This document shows, in pieces, positions 32,879 to 42,125 of a DNA stretch of 49,257 bases. How positions within the stretch are numbered: the stretch's first letter is position 1; each line of letters opens with the position of its first letter. The position numbers and the translations under genes are program-made. Location: NCBI RefSeq assembly GCF_003243465.1, contig NZ_QFQZ01000031.1, forward strand, positions 1-49,257, given 5' to 3'. Source of the DNA: Caulobacter segnis. GTDB lineage: Bacteria; Pseudomonadota; Alphaproteobacteria; Caulobacterales; Caulobacteraceae. The notes beneath the pieces were generated by a model. It made no database searches. It was not told where the DNA came from and worked only from the letters and a program-made list of their open reading frames with translations.

Positions 32879-32988
32879 TGCGGCGTGATCGCGTACGGGC
32901 CCAGGAATTCTGAAGACGAGGCCAGCCGGCTCGCCTTTTGGTCGCAGGCGGACGGTTGCAAACCATTTCTTATGGAAGCCCGGCGACG

Positions 32989-35118
32989 ATGCCGCGTCTC
33001 AAAGATTCAATAAAATCAATGTCGGAAACCCGACGGACGGAGGATGGCGCCCTGGCGACCGTAGTCAGCATCAAGGACCAGATTCGAGCGGGGGACGCGG
33101 CGCGCGCCCGCGCGCTGGCCTATGGCGCCTTCGTTCGCGACGCCCCGCTCCCGGCGGCCCTGCTGGATGGCGATCTCGTCCTGGTGGCCGCGAGCCCGGC
33201 CTGGATCGCGCAAGGCGTCGCGCCCGACGTGGCGGTGGGCGGCGACTGCGGCGGCCTGGTGGGAGCGGATGATCGCGGCGCGCTGCTGGCCTGCGTGCAG
33301 GAGGGCGTCGATTTCTCGCGCGTCCTGCCGTCGTCGACCGGAGACGGCGCGCACAAGGTCTGGCGCATCGAGTTCAACGCCTGCCGCGACGCCGAGGGCC
33401 AGATCTATGCGGTGATGGTGACCGCCCGCGACGTGACCGGCTACGCCGAGAACGTGCTGCGCGCCGAGCGCGACGAACAGCGCTTGCGCATGGCGCTGGA
33501 GCTCGACGATCTGCTGGTCCGGGAGTTCGACCTGCGCACGGGCGAGCTCTACTTCTCGGACACCGCGCCCGAGCTGCGCAAATGGTGCGTCTTCAAGGAC
33601 GATCCGCTGGAGGTCGTGCATCCTGACGACCGCCAGCAGTGCGCCGAAGTGGTGGCCCTGCGCAAGAATGGCGAGGCGCGGGTGCTCGAGTTCCGCCTGA
33701 ACCGGGACGACGGCGTCGAGACCTGGGTCCGATCGGTGGGCAAGGTCTTCGTCGACCAGGACGGCCAGCCCGAGAAGCTGGTGAACCTTTTCAAGGACAT
33801 CACCGACCGCCGACGCCAGACCGAGGCCATCGAGACCCTGGCCTTCAAGGATCCCCTGACCGGCCTGCCCAACCGCGCGCTCTTCCAGCACCGCTTCAAC
33901 GAGGCGGCGGCCGCCTCGGAGGCGCTGGGCGAGATGTTCGGCCTGATCATGATCGATGTCGATCACTTCAAGGACATCAACGACACCCTGGGCCACGACG
34001 CCGGCGACGCCCTGCTCAAGCGCCTGGCGGGCATGTTGCAGCGGGCCTTCCGGTCGGGCGACACGGTCGCGCGGCTGGGCGGCGACGAGTTCGCGGTGAT
34101 CCTGCGCGGCCTGCACAGCGAGGCCGACATGATGCGGCCGATCCAGACCCTGCAGGCGCTGCTGCGCCGCCCGATCGAGCATGCCGGCCGCAGCTTCACC
34201 GCCAGCGCCAGCATCGGCGCCGTGCTGCACGGCGATCCCGACGCCGATCCCGAGCACATGATCAAGAACGCCGACATCGCGCTCTATCGCGCCAAGGCGG
34301 CGGGGCGGAACCGCAGCATCGTGTTCGAGCCGTCGATGCGCTCCGAGGTCGAGCGGCGGATCGAGCTGCTGCGCGACGTCCGCGCCGCCCTGGCCCAGAA
34401 GGAGTTCACGCTCTTCTACCAGCCGGTGATCGACATCCGCGAGAACCGCGTCGCCGGCTTCGAGGCCCTGATGCGCTGGGAGCATCCCGAGCAGGGGATT
34501 CTCACCCCCGCACGCTTCATGCTGGCCTTCGAGGACCAGGAGCTGTCGCTCAGCCTGGGCGACCTGGCCCTGGAGGAGGCGCTGGGCCAGATGCGCGCCT
34601 GGCTGGACCAGGGCGTCGAGTTCGGGCGGGTCGCGGTCAACATCTCGGCCGCCCAGTTCCGCAGCGGTCACCTCGCCGAAGAGATCCAGGAGCGCCTGGC
34701 GCGCTGGAACGTGCCCAGCCAGCGGCTGACGATCGAGGTCACCGAGAACGTCTATATGGGCTGGGGCTCGGACGTGGTCAGCGAAACGGTCCGTCGGCTG
34801 CACGCCTCAGGCGTGATGATCGCCCTGGACGATTTCGGCACCGGCTACGCCAGCCTGGCCAATCTTCGCCAGTTTCCGATCGACCGCCTGAAGATCGACA
34901 AGTCCTTCGTCCAGAACGCCGAGGACGAGGCCATCGTGAAGGCCGTGATCACGCTGGGCGCCTCGATGGGCATGAAGGTGGTGGCCGAGGGCGTCGAGGA
35001 CGCCGCCCAGCTGGCCATCCTCAAGCGCTACGGCTGCGACCAGATTCAGGGCTACCACTTCGGCCGGCCGATGCCGGCGGAAGAGGTGGCCGGGTTCCTC
35101 AAGGGCTTTGGCGCTTGA
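32989..35118 (+). CDS. PAS-GGDEF-EAL cyclic-di-GMP protein
   Basis: A protein of 709 residues from ATG 32989 (GGAAG upstream). Two PAS-like sensory regions (about 50-155 and 165-275, the second ending VNLFKDITDRRRQTEAIETLAF) precede a GGDEF domain with an intact RLGGDEF at about 362-368. The product-inhibition I-site RxxD (RSGD) lies five residues before it. The EAL domain has an intact FEALMRWEHP (E492), DDFGTGYASL and KIDKSFV. Both synthesis and hydrolysis of c-di-GMP are therefore possible. No membrane helix is visible, so it is a cytoplasmic sensor. It is inserted between fdxA and the S4/helicase pair, which are normally neighbours. Confidence 0.93.
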   Translation: MPRLKDSIKSMSETRRTEDGALATVVSIKDQIRAGDAARARALAYGAFVRDAPLPAALLDGDLVLVAASPAWIAQGVAPDVAVGGDCGGLVGADDRGALLACVQEGVDFSRVLPSSTGDGAHKVWRIEFNACRDAEGQIYAVMVTARDVTGYAENVLRAERDEQRLRMALELDDLLVREFDLRTGELYFSDTAPELRKWCVFKDDPLEVVHPDDRQQCAEVVALRKNGEARVLEFRLNRDDGVETWVRSVGKVFVDQDGQPEKLVNLFKDITDRRRQTEAIETLAFKDPLTGLPNRALFQHRFNEAAAASEALGEMFGLIMIDVDHFKDINDTLGHDAGDALLKRLAGMLQRAFRSGDTVARLGGDEFAVILRGLHSEADMMRPIQTLQALLRRPIEHAGRSFTASASIGAVLHGDPDADPEHMIKNADIALYRAKAAGRNRSIVFEPSMRSEVERRIELLRDVRAALAQKEFTLFYQPVIDIRENRVAGFEALMRWEHPEQGILTPARFMLAFEDQELSLSLGDLALEEALGQMRAWLDQGVEFGRVAVNISAAQFRSGHLAEEIQERLARWNVPSQRLTIEVTENVYMGWGSDVVSETVRRLHASGVMIALDDFGTGYASLANLRQFPIDRLKIDKSFVQNAEDEAIVKAVITLGASMGMKVVAEGVEDAAQLAILKRYGCDQIQGYHFGRPMPAEEVAGFLKGFGA

Positions 35119-35899
35119 TCGGCGAGGGCGCGCCGATGCGGCCTTCCTGGACCGGCCAGAACTGGTCGCCGGTGACGATATACAGCGGCTGCCGGTAGGC
35201 GAGGCTGAGGAACACGTGGGTCTCGACCGGGGTCGGCGAGACGACATGGCTGGCGACCAGGCCGGCTCCCCCGGCATTGGCGGGCGGCGGCTGCAAGGTC
35301 AGGCAGCTGGCCGACAGCGCATCCACCTGCTTGACCGTCTGGCCGTCGGCGCTGATCGAGAAGCGATAGTGGCCGCCCACCGGAACGGCGCCGCGGGTCG
35401 GGCTGGGCGACAGCAGCCAGACCAGCCAGCCGTCGCTGGTCGGATCCTTGGCGACCACGCTGTTGAAGGTTCCGGCGCACGGCCTGGGCGCGATCCTTGC
35501 GGCGGTCATGCGCGCGGCGAAGGCGGCGCGCGCCGGTTCGCTCAGGACGCGGTCGGACGGCGCCGTTGGCTTGCCGGCGCCCTTGGCGGTGACCTCGACG
35601 TCGAAGGCGAGCTCGGGACCCTGGCCGGCGTCGCGCACGAAGCGGACGGTCTCGGCGTCGCCATGGCCCTCGACGACCCAGCCGATGATCTTCTCCTTGG
35701 CGGGATCCTTGATCTTGGCTGTCAGCGCGTCGCTGGCCAGCCAGGCGGCCCGGTCCTGGCGGTAGATCGTGGCGCCCAGCTGCTCCAGCGTCCGGGTGTC
35801 GAACGCCCGGATGGGCGGCCGCACAGTCTCTGCCGCGAGCGTGGGCGCGGCCACGACCAGCGCCAGGCCCAGCAGGCCCGAGAACAGACGCGACGCCAT
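35099..35899 (-). CDS. Hypothetical secreted protein, 266 residues
   Basis: The signal peptide MASRLFSGLLGLALVVAAPTLAA is cleaved before ETVRPPIRAFD. The mature part contains FDTRTLEQLGATIYRQDRAAWLASD, GWVVEGHGDAETVRFVRD and AFLSLAYRQPLYIVTG-like segments (HVFLSLAYRQPLYIVTGDQFW). I do not know the family; it is probably periplasmic. Its 3' end overlaps the 3' end of the GGDEF-EAL gene by 20 bp in convergent orientation, so there is no room for a terminator between them. Coding bias is strong throughout. Confidence 0.8.
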   Translation of the reverse strand: MASRLFSGLLGLALVVAAPTLAAETVRPPIRAFDTRTLEQLGATIYRQDRAAWLASDALTAKIKDPAKEKIIGWVVEGHGDAETVRFVRDAGQGPELAFDVEVTAKGAGKPTAPSDRVLSEPARAAFAARMTAARIAPRPCAGTFNSVVAKDPTSDGWLVWLLSPSPTRGAVPVGGHYRFSISADGQTVKQVDALSASCLTLQPPPANAGGAGLVASHVVSPTPVETHVFLSLAYRQPLYIVTGDQFWPVQEGRIGAPSPIKRQSP

Positions 35900-35950
35900 C
35901 TACCCCTCCGCGTAAAACTCCACTCAAGGTAGCGATCCGCGCGGCCGCGT

Positions 35951-36253
35951 CTAGCCCTCCACGGCCTCGTAAAGGCCCCGCGCCTCGGACGCGGGCCCGC
36001 GCCGTTCGCCGCAGTCGAGCACGCGGATCGCGATCAGCCGCCCCGCCAGGCCGAACACCAGCACGTCGCCCGGCTTCAAGGTCCGGGACGGCTTGTCGAT
36101 CCGGCTCTCGGCGCCGGCGCGGGTCAGGCGGATGCGGCCTTCGTCGACGAACTTGGCGGCCAGGGACCGGGTCTTGAAGAAGCGGGCGCGCCACAGCCAG
36201 ACGTCGGCCCGAGCAGCCTCCTTGCCGGCGTCGTTTCCGCCAGCCTCGCTCAC
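35951..36253 (-). CDS. S4-domain RNA-binding protein (Hsp15-like)
   Basis: A protein of 100 residues from GTG 36253, which overlaps the helicase stop as GTGA. The S4 motif is ARADVWLWRARFFKTRSLAAKFVDEGRIRLTRAG followed by KPSRTLKPGDVLVF, as in Hsp15/HslR, which rescues stalled 50S subunits with attached peptidyl-tRNA. The C-terminal part is short and basic. A longer open frame upstream is a shadow of the helicase. Confidence 0.9.
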   Translation of the reverse strand: MSEAGGNDAGKEAARADVWLWRARFFKTRSLAAKFVDEGRIRLTRAGAESRIDKPSRTLKPGDVLVFGLAGRLIAIRVLDCGERRGPASEARGLYEAVEG

Positions 36254-38808
36254 GACGCCGCCTGCTTGGCGGCGGCCGGCTTGCGGCGGCGAGGGCGTTT
36301 GCGGCGCGCGGGCGGAGGCGGCGGCTCGGTCAGCTTGGCCAGGGCCGCGAACGGCGAGTCCGGCCGCGCCTTGACCGGCTTCTGTTCCAGCTTGGCCGCG
36401 CCCCGGCGCTTCCAGACGATCGGCTGGTCGGGCTTGGCGCGGATAGCGGGGGTGTAGTCGAGGGCCCGCAGCACGGCCGAGGCCTGGGCGGCGGTCCAGC
36501 CCAGCTTTTCCAGCGCCGCCTCGGTCAGCACCACGCCCCCGGGCCGCTGCTCGGCGCGCAGCAGCGTGTCGAGCGCTTCGAGCTGCTCGACCGGAACGCT
36601 GCAGCCCGCCACGGCGCGCAGGCCGCTGGCGGAGAGCTCTCGGGCCGAGGGCTCGGGCGACGGCAGTTTCTCCAGCGTCGTCAGGGCGCCGCGCCAGGCG
36701 GAAGGGTTCAGGGCTCGCGCGCAGGCGATGGCCTCGGCCCGCAGCACGCCGGGGCAGTAGAGGCTGAAGGCCCCGATCCGAACGCCCAGGCTCTTCAGCG
36801 TGCGCCGCTCGGCCTGGCTCAGCGCCTTCAGTTCGGGATCGACCGGACGCTTGTCCAGCACGCCGCCGGCTTCGAGCAGTCGGTGGGCGATCCCGCGCGG
36901 CAGGCCCTTCAGCTCCCCGCCGGCCAGGGCCCGTTCCAGCTTGCGCAACGGGGCCAGATGTCGATCGACCTCGGACGCGAGGAAGGCGTCCAGCCGCCGT
37001 TCGGCCCGCTCGCGCACGGCGGCGGGACCCAGCTCGCCCAGCAGGCGGGCGCGGGGCGAAAGCAGCGGCAGGTCGCGACGGACGGCGCCGGCCGCCTCGC
37101 CGCGCCACAGGATCATGCCGTCGGGCGTCAGGGCGAAGGCGTCGTCGGCCTCGCTGGCCAGCACGCCGAGGCGGCGGGCGATCTCGGGACCGACCGCGCG
37201 CTGGGCGGCGTTGCGCAGGGCCTTCTCTTCCAGCGGCGAGGCGCCCTTGGCCGGGGTGAAGGCCACGCCCGACAGGTGGCCGACCACGTGGCCCTCGACG
37301 GTCACCTCGCCGTCCTGGCCGACGCCGGCATAGAGGGTCTCACGCTCGCCGAGCTGTTTCATCAGCACGCTGGTGCGGCGGTCGATGAACCGAGCCATCA
37401 GCTTTTCGTGCAGGGTGTCGCTGATCCGGTCCTCGAGCTGGCGGGTCAGGCCCTGCCAGTGGGCGGGATTGGCGACCCAGTCCGGCCGATTGGCGATGTA
37501 GCTGAGCGTGCGCACGCCCGACAGGCGCGCGGCCAGGCTGTCGATCTCGCCGTCCGTGCGGTCCAGCGCCTTGAACTGGCCGCCCACCCAGTCCTCGGGC
37601 AGGCGCTTGCGGCCCGTGGTCAGGTCGTCGAACAGGGTGCGCGCCATGCGCTGGTGCTCGTCGTCGGTGGTCTTGCGGAAGTCCGGCGTCTGGCAGACCT
37701 CCCAAAGGCGGATCAGGGCCGAGCGGTCGGTCTTGCAGCGCTTGATGACGTCCTCCTGCTGGGCCAGGGCCCGCAGGGTGCGCTCGTCCAGGGCCTCGTC
37801 CGACAGCTTCAGGCCGCCGCGCTGGGGCGTCTCGGCCAGGGAGCGCAGCAGGCCCGGCAGCGAGCCGAAGTCGAGGCGGGCGTTGCGCCACTCGGCGGCG
37901 ACGATGGGCTCGAAGGTATGGCTTTCCACGGCCTCGACGAGATCCTCGTCGATCTCCTCGCAGTCGCCCGTCACCCCGAACGTGCCGTCCCGGGTGTAGC
38001 GGCCGGCGCGACCGGCGATCTGGCCGACCTCCTGCGGATAGAGCCAGCGGGTGCGCTTGCCGTCGAACTTGCGCAGGCCCGCGAAGGCCACGTGGTCGAC
38101 ATCCATGTTCAGGCCCATGCCGATCGCGTCGGTGGCGACCAGGAAGTCGACCTCGCCGGACTGGTAAAGCGCCACCTGCGCGTTGCGGGTGCGGGGGGAC
38201 AGCGAGCCCATGACGACGGCCGCGCCGCCGCGCTGGCGGCGGATCAGCTCGGCGATGGCGTAGACCGCGTCGGTGGAGAAGGCGACGATCGCCGTGCGGC
38301 GCGGCAGGCGGGTCAGCTTCTTGGAGCCGGCATACGAGAGGTTGGAGAACCGCTCGCGGCTGACGATCTCGGCGTCGGGCAGCAGGCGGCGGACCAGCGG
38401 CGCCATGGTTCCGGCGCCCAGGAACATGGTCTCGAACTTGCCGCGCGCGTGCAGCAGGCGGTGGGTGAAGATGTGGCCGCGCTCGGGATCGGCGCACAGC
38501 TGGATCTCGTCGACGGCCAGGAACTCGACCTCGCGGGCCAGCGGCATGGCCTCGACCGTGCAGACGAAATAGGCGGCGCGGGCGGGGACGATCTTCTCCT
38601 CGCCGGTGATCAGGGCGACGCTGGCCTTGCCGCGCAGCTTGACGACCCGGTCGTAGATCTCGCGCGCCAGGAGGCGCAGCGGCAGGCCGATCATGCCCGA
38701 GGCGTGGCCCAGCATCCGCTCGACAGCCAGGTGCGTCTTGCCGGTGTTGGTGGGCCCCAGGACCGCGGTCAGCTTCGAAGGGGCCAGGCCGGTCGAACGG
38801 TCGCTCAT
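36250..38808 (-). CDS. Suv3-like DEAD/DEAH-box RNA helicase
   Basis: A protein of 852 residues. Walker A is VLGPTNTGKTHLA, the variant form shared with mitochondrial Suv3. Walker B is AVDEIQLCADPERG. Further motifs are GSLSPRTRNAQV, LVATDAIGMGLNMDVDHVAF and VGQIAGRAGRYTRDGTFG (motif VI). The C-terminal half has repeated helical regions and ends in a basic, Lys/Arg/Pro-rich tail (PPPPARRKRPRRRKPAAA) likely to bind RNA. It should unwind structured RNA in the cytoplasm. It is followed directly by the S4 gene, a conserved pairing in alphaproteobacteria. Confidence 0.92.
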   Translation of the reverse strand: MSDRSTGLAPSKLTAVLGPTNTGKTHLAVERMLGHASGMIGLPLRLLAREIYDRVVKLRGKASVALITGEEKIVPARAAYFVCTVEAMPLAREVEFLAVDEIQLCADPERGHIFTHRLLHARGKFETMFLGAGTMAPLVRRLLPDAEIVSRERFSNLSYAGSKKLTRLPRRTAIVAFSTDAVYAIAELIRRQRGGAAVVMGSLSPRTRNAQVALYQSGEVDFLVATDAIGMGLNMDVDHVAFAGLRKFDGKRTRWLYPQEVGQIAGRAGRYTRDGTFGVTGDCEEIDEDLVEAVESHTFEPIVAAEWRNARLDFGSLPGLLRSLAETPQRGGLKLSDEALDERTLRALAQQEDVIKRCKTDRSALIRLWEVCQTPDFRKTTDDEHQRMARTLFDDLTTGRKRLPEDWVGGQFKALDRTDGEIDSLAARLSGVRTLSYIANRPDWVANPAHWQGLTRQLEDRISDTLHEKLMARFIDRRTSVLMKQLGERETLYAGVGQDGEVTVEGHVVGHLSGVAFTPAKGASPLEEKALRNAAQRAVGPEIARRLGVLASEADDAFALTPDGMILWRGEAAGAVRRDLPLLSPRARLLGELGPAAVRERAERRLDAFLASEVDRHLAPLRKLERALAGGELKGLPRGIAHRLLEAGGVLDKRPVDPELKALSQAERRTLKSLGVRIGAFSLYCPGVLRAEAIACARALNPSAWRGALTTLEKLPSPEPSARELSASGLRAVAGCSVPVEQLEALDTLLRAEQRPGGVVLTEAALEKLGWTAAQASAVLRALDYTPAIRAKPDQPIVWKRRGAAKLEQKPVKARPDSPFAALAKLTEPPPPPARRKRPRRRKPAAAKQAAS

Positions 38809-38895
38809 GATCCGAAAGTGGGACGGGAATCGTGCCGGGGCAAGCGTGGCGGCGAGCGGCCGATGACGTTAAGGTCTCCGCCGATGGAGGGGATC

Positions 38896-39324
38896 ATGAC
38901 CGCATCGGATCGGGAAGCCTTCGCGCCGCTCCTCGGCGGATGCCACTGTGGCGCGGTGCGCTATCGGATCAGCGCGTCGCCGCGCCGGCATTCGCTGTGC
39001 TGCTGCGTCGATTGTCGCCGCAGCGCGGGCGCGCCCCTGGTCGGCTGGGCGTGCGTGTCGGAAAGCGATCTCAGCGTCACCGGCCAGACCGCCGGCTACA
39101 ACTCTTCGGGCGATATCGAGCGCGCCTTCTGCCCGCGCTGCGGCACGGGCCTGTTCTACCGTAGCGCCTCGCTGTTCCCGGGCGAGGTCGATGTCAGCAC
39201 CGGAACGCTGGACGACCCGGGCGCTCTGCCGCCGACAGAGGTCATCCAGGTCGCCGACGCGCCGCCCTGGTGGGAGACGATCGGGTCGCTGCCTCGCCAC
39301 GCGCGGTTTCCCGGCGAGGGATAG
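38896..39324 (+). CDS. GFA family (glutathione-dependent formaldehyde-activating-like) protein
   Basis: A protein of 142 residues. ATG 38896 follows GGAGG at 5-bp spacing; an ATG at 38884 is an alternative. The zinc-binding pattern of the family is visible: GGCHCGAVRY, CCCVDCRRSAGAP and FCPRCGTGLFYR. Despite the family name, most members have no proven role in formaldehyde metabolism. It is divergent from the helicase gene, with 87 bp between starts. Confidence 0.9.
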   Translation: MTASDREAFAPLLGGCHCGAVRYRISASPRRHSLCCCVDCRRSAGAPLVGWACVSESDLSVTGQTAGYNSSGDIERAFCPRCGTGLFYRSASLFPGEVDVSTGTLDDPGALPPTEVIQVADAPPWWETIGSLPRHARFPGEG

Positions 39325-39342
39325 GCGACCCGACCCTCGGCG

Positions 39343-39705
39343 TCAGGCCGTGACCGCTTCCAGGGCCAGGCGCAGGCGGCGGAAGGCGGTGGTCAGGCCC
39401 GAGGCGGCCAGCGACAGGCGATTGCCGTTGCGCAGGCGGCGGTTGGCCTCGGCATATTCCCCGCGGTTGATCAGTTCAGCCACTTCGACGGCGGCCTGGT
39501 GGAACTCGCGGTGGGCCTCCACGCAGTTCAGATAGGTGTGGTTGCCGGCCCAGCGCTGCTGGAGCGGGCCGTAAAGCCATTGGCCGGACCCGCACTGGCG
39601 TTCGGCGCGAAGGGCGGCGGCGTCCACCGACCGCCGTTCAGCAACCGCGTCCCTCAGTTCGTCATAGATCTTGGTGTGCGCGTGCGCGTGTTCAGTAAGG
39701 TCCAT
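39343..39705 (-). CDS. Stand-alone CZB (chemoreceptor zinc-binding) domain protein
   Basis: A protein of 120 residues made up almost wholly of one CZB domain. The motif elements are an N-terminal His (HAHTKIYDELRDAV), CGSGQWLYGP with C38, and HREFHQAA, giving the 3-His/1-Cys zinc site. CZB domains usually sit at the end of chemoreceptors or regulate diguanylate cyclases such as DgcZ by sensing zinc or hypochlorous acid. Here the domain is alone and could act on a partner in trans. A 12-bp palindrome AACCCTAGGGTT at 39711-39722 covers the region of its ribosome binding site. Confidence 0.82.
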   Translation of the reverse strand: MDLTEHAHAHTKIYDELRDAVAERRSVDAAALRAERQCGSGQWLYGPLQQRWAGNHTYLNCVEAHREFHQAAVEVAELINRGEYAEANRRLRNGNRLSLAASGLTTAFRRLRLALEAVTA

Positions 39706-39759
39706 CGCTAAACCCTAGGGTTGGCTCACATCGGTCCGCGCTTTTTTGAAAAACCCTGG

Positions 39760-39787
39760 TTTATACTCCGTAACCGCTCAGCGTTAA
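39760..39787 (-). promoter_or_regulatory. Sigma-70-like promoter of CZB gene
   Basis: On the minus strand TTAACG (39787-39782) and TATAAA (39765-39760) are separated by 16 bp. The -10 lies about 55 bp from the ATG. The stretch is distinctly AT-richer than its surroundings. Confidence 0.45.
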
Positions 39788-39836
39788 CTTGGACCCGTCG
39801 TGTGGAAGCCTCTGACGCGTCTGTGGACGAAGCGGC

Positions 39837-41468
39837 TCAGCGGGCGAAGACCACCTTTCCGTCGACGATCGTCAGAACCGGCTGAGCCGTCAGGATGGCC
39901 TTGGGCGCGATGGTCATCAGGTCCTGGTCGAAGGCCGTCAGGTCGGCCTTTTTCCCGGCTTCCAGCGTGCCGAGGTCCTTCTCGCGGAACGCCGCATAGG
40001 CCGGCGCCCAGGTGAGCATCCTCAGCGCCTGGGCGCGGGTGACGGCCTCGTCCAGATGCCAGTCATCGTTGGCGAAGCCGTCCAGCGAGTGACGGTAAAC
40101 GGCGGCGTAGAATTCGATGCGCGGATCGCCCACTTCCACGGGGGCGTCCGAGCCCGCGGCGACCACCACGCCGGCCTTCAGGAAGTCGTTCCAGCGATAA
40201 CCTTCGTGCAGGCGACCCTTGCCCAGGCGCGCCGGCGCGAAATAGAGGTCGCCGATCGCGTGGCTGGGCTGCATCGAGGCGATGACGCCCAGCTTGGAAA
40301 AGCGGGGCAGGTCGGTGTCGGCGACGATCTGGGCGTGCTCGATCCGCCAGCGGGCCTTGGTGTCGCCTGCCAGCGCCTCCTGGAACCAGTCCAGCGTCAT
40401 GCGGTTGCCGCGGTCGCCGATGGCGTGCATGGCGACCTGGGCGTTCACGGCCTTGGCCTGCTTCATCAGGGCCAGGCCCTGGTCGCGCTGGGTCAGCTGT
40501 AGGCCCAGGCCCTCGGCGTCGCTGTATGGCTCAAGAAGAGCCGCCCCGCGCGAGCCCAGGGCCCCGTCCATGTAGAGCTTGATCCCGCGCACGCGGATCA
40601 GGCCGGTGGCGTCGGTCTGCGGCCCCTTGGCCAGCACCTCGGACGCGCCGCTGGGGTCCATGTAGTTGTCGACACGGATGTGGAACTGACCCTTGGCCGC
40701 CTCGTCGCGCAGCAAAGCCAGGTCGTCGGCCGTGACGCTCATGTTGCCCAGACCCGTCCAGCCGCGCGAGGCGTAGAGCTGGCCGGCCTTGCGCAGGGCC
40801 TCGCGTTTCAGGGCTTCGCTGGGCGGCGGGATGACGCCCTCCACCAGGCTCTGGGCGTGGTCGATCAGCATGCCGTCGGGCTGGCCGTCGGCGCCTTTCA
40901 GGATCTGGCCGCCGGCGGGGGCGGGCGTCGCGGCGGTGATCCCCGCCTTGGCGAGGGCGGCGGTGGAGGCGACGCTGGCGTGGCCGTCCGAGCGGCCCAG
41001 CACCACGACCCGGCCGGGCGCGGCGGCGTCCAGGTCGGCCTTGGTGGGGAAGCGCTTCTCGGGCCAGTGGGTCTCGATCCAGCCGCGCCCGTAGATCGCG
41101 CCCTCGGGGTGGGCGGCGGCGTAGGCCTTCACTGCGGCGACCAGTTCGGCGACCGACTTCACCTGGTCGAGATTCAGCGTCAGCTCGCGCAGGCCGATAC
41201 CGGTCAGGTGGGCGTGGGCGTCGACGAAGCCCGGATAAGCGGCCGCGCCCTTCAGGTCGATGTTCCGAACGCCCTTGGCCGCCTTGGCCTTGGCGGCGGC
41301 GAGGTCGCCGACGAACAGGATCCGGTCGTCGCGGATCAGCACCGCCTGGGCGGTCGGCGCGGCGTCGACGCCGGTATGGATCGGGCCGCCGTGGATCAGG
41401 ATGTCGCCCGCCTTGGCCGTCGAAAACGACGTGAAAGCGAGCAGGGCGGCGAGAGCGAGGCGGCGCAA
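39837..41468 (-). CDS. Secreted amidohydrolase, YtcJ/Amidohydro_3 type
   Basis: A protein of 543 residues with a signal peptide (MRRLALAALLAFTSFSTAKA). The metal-dependent hydrolase landmarks are PGFVDAHAHL (first metal His pair), GIKLYMDGALGSRGA, MHAIGDRGN, RIEHAQIV and AAGSDAPVE (conserved Asp), ending in the beta-domain GTLEAGKKADLTAFD. YtcJ-like enzymes act on a range of amides and cyclic ureas; the substrate here is unknown. The predicted export is notable but is seen in other Caulobacter/sphingomonad members. It is divergent from ogt. Confidence 0.92.
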   Translation of the reverse strand: MRRLALAALLAFTSFSTAKAGDILIHGGPIHTGVDAAPTAQAVLIRDDRILFVGDLAAAKAKAAKGVRNIDLKGAAAYPGFVDAHAHLTGIGLRELTLNLDQVKSVAELVAAVKAYAAAHPEGAIYGRGWIETHWPEKRFPTKADLDAAAPGRVVVLGRSDGHASVASTAALAKAGITAATPAPAGGQILKGADGQPDGMLIDHAQSLVEGVIPPPSEALKREALRKAGQLYASRGWTGLGNMSVTADDLALLRDEAAKGQFHIRVDNYMDPSGASEVLAKGPQTDATGLIRVRGIKLYMDGALGSRGAALLEPYSDAEGLGLQLTQRDQGLALMKQAKAVNAQVAMHAIGDRGNRMTLDWFQEALAGDTKARWRIEHAQIVADTDLPRFSKLGVIASMQPSHAIGDLYFAPARLGKGRLHEGYRWNDFLKAGVVVAAGSDAPVEVGDPRIEFYAAVYRHSLDGFANDDWHLDEAVTRAQALRMLTWAPAYAAFREKDLGTLEAGKKADLTAFDQDLMTIAPKAILTAQPVLTIVDGKVVFAR

Positions 41469-41549
41469 GGGCGATCTCCGGCGGCGAGTGTCTCAAAATC
41501 GTAAGGGCGGTTCTTCGCCGGGGGCAACAGGCCTGCTATTTTTCTTCCC

Positions 41550-42125
41550 ATGCCGACCCAGGGTTTCGCCCTTTTCGACACCAGCATCGGGCGCTGCGGC
41601 CTCGCCTGGGGCCCCGGCGGCCTGATCGGTCTGCAGTTGCCGGAGGCCACGCCCGGCGCGGCCTGGGGGCGTCTGCGGCGGCGCTTCCCCGAGGCCGTGG
41701 AGTGCGAGCCCCCGCCCGAGGTCGAGGCGGTGATCGAGCGCATCCGCGACCTGCTGTCGGGCGGTCGCGACGACCTCGCCGACGTGCCGCTGGACCTGGG
41801 CGGCCAGTCGGCCTTCAACCTGCGGGTCTATGCGATCGCGCGCGCCATCGCCCCGGGCGAGACCACCACCTATGGCGAGGTGGCCAAGGCCATGGGCGAG
41901 CCGGGCGCCGCGCGGGCGGTCGGCAAGGCGCTGGGCGAGAACCCCTGGCCGATCGTCGTGCCCTGCCACCGGGTGCTGCCGGCGTCCGGCGGGATCGGCG
42001 GGTTCTCGGCCCCCGGCGGCGGGACGACCAAGGCCCGGCTGCTGACCCTGGAAAAGGCCAAGACCGACGCCGTTCCGACCCTGTTCGATCTTGAGTTCTC
42101 GGTGGCCCCGCCGCGGGGCCGGTAA
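41550..42125 (+). CDS. ogt: Methylated-DNA-protein-cysteine methyltransferase
   Basis: A protein of 191 residues. The suicide active site is IVVPCHRVLP with C139. YGEVAKAMGEPGAARAVGKALGENP is the helix-turn-helix and asparagine hinge region, and GGFSAPGGGTTKARLLTLE follows, all in family order. It transfers O6-alkyl groups from guanine (and O4 from thymine) to itself. It lacks an Ada N-terminal zinc domain, so it is an Ogt-type repair enzyme. The symbol ogt is used in this broad sense. Confidence 0.93.
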   Translation: MPTQGFALFDTSIGRCGLAWGPGGLIGLQLPEATPGAAWGRLRRRFPEAVECEPPPEVEAVIERIRDLLSGGRDDLADVPLDLGGQSAFNLRVYAIARAIAPGETTTYGEVAKAMGEPGAARAVGKALGENPWPIVVPCHRVLPASGGIGGFSAPGGGTTKARLLTLEKAKTDAVPTLFDLEFSVAPPRGR

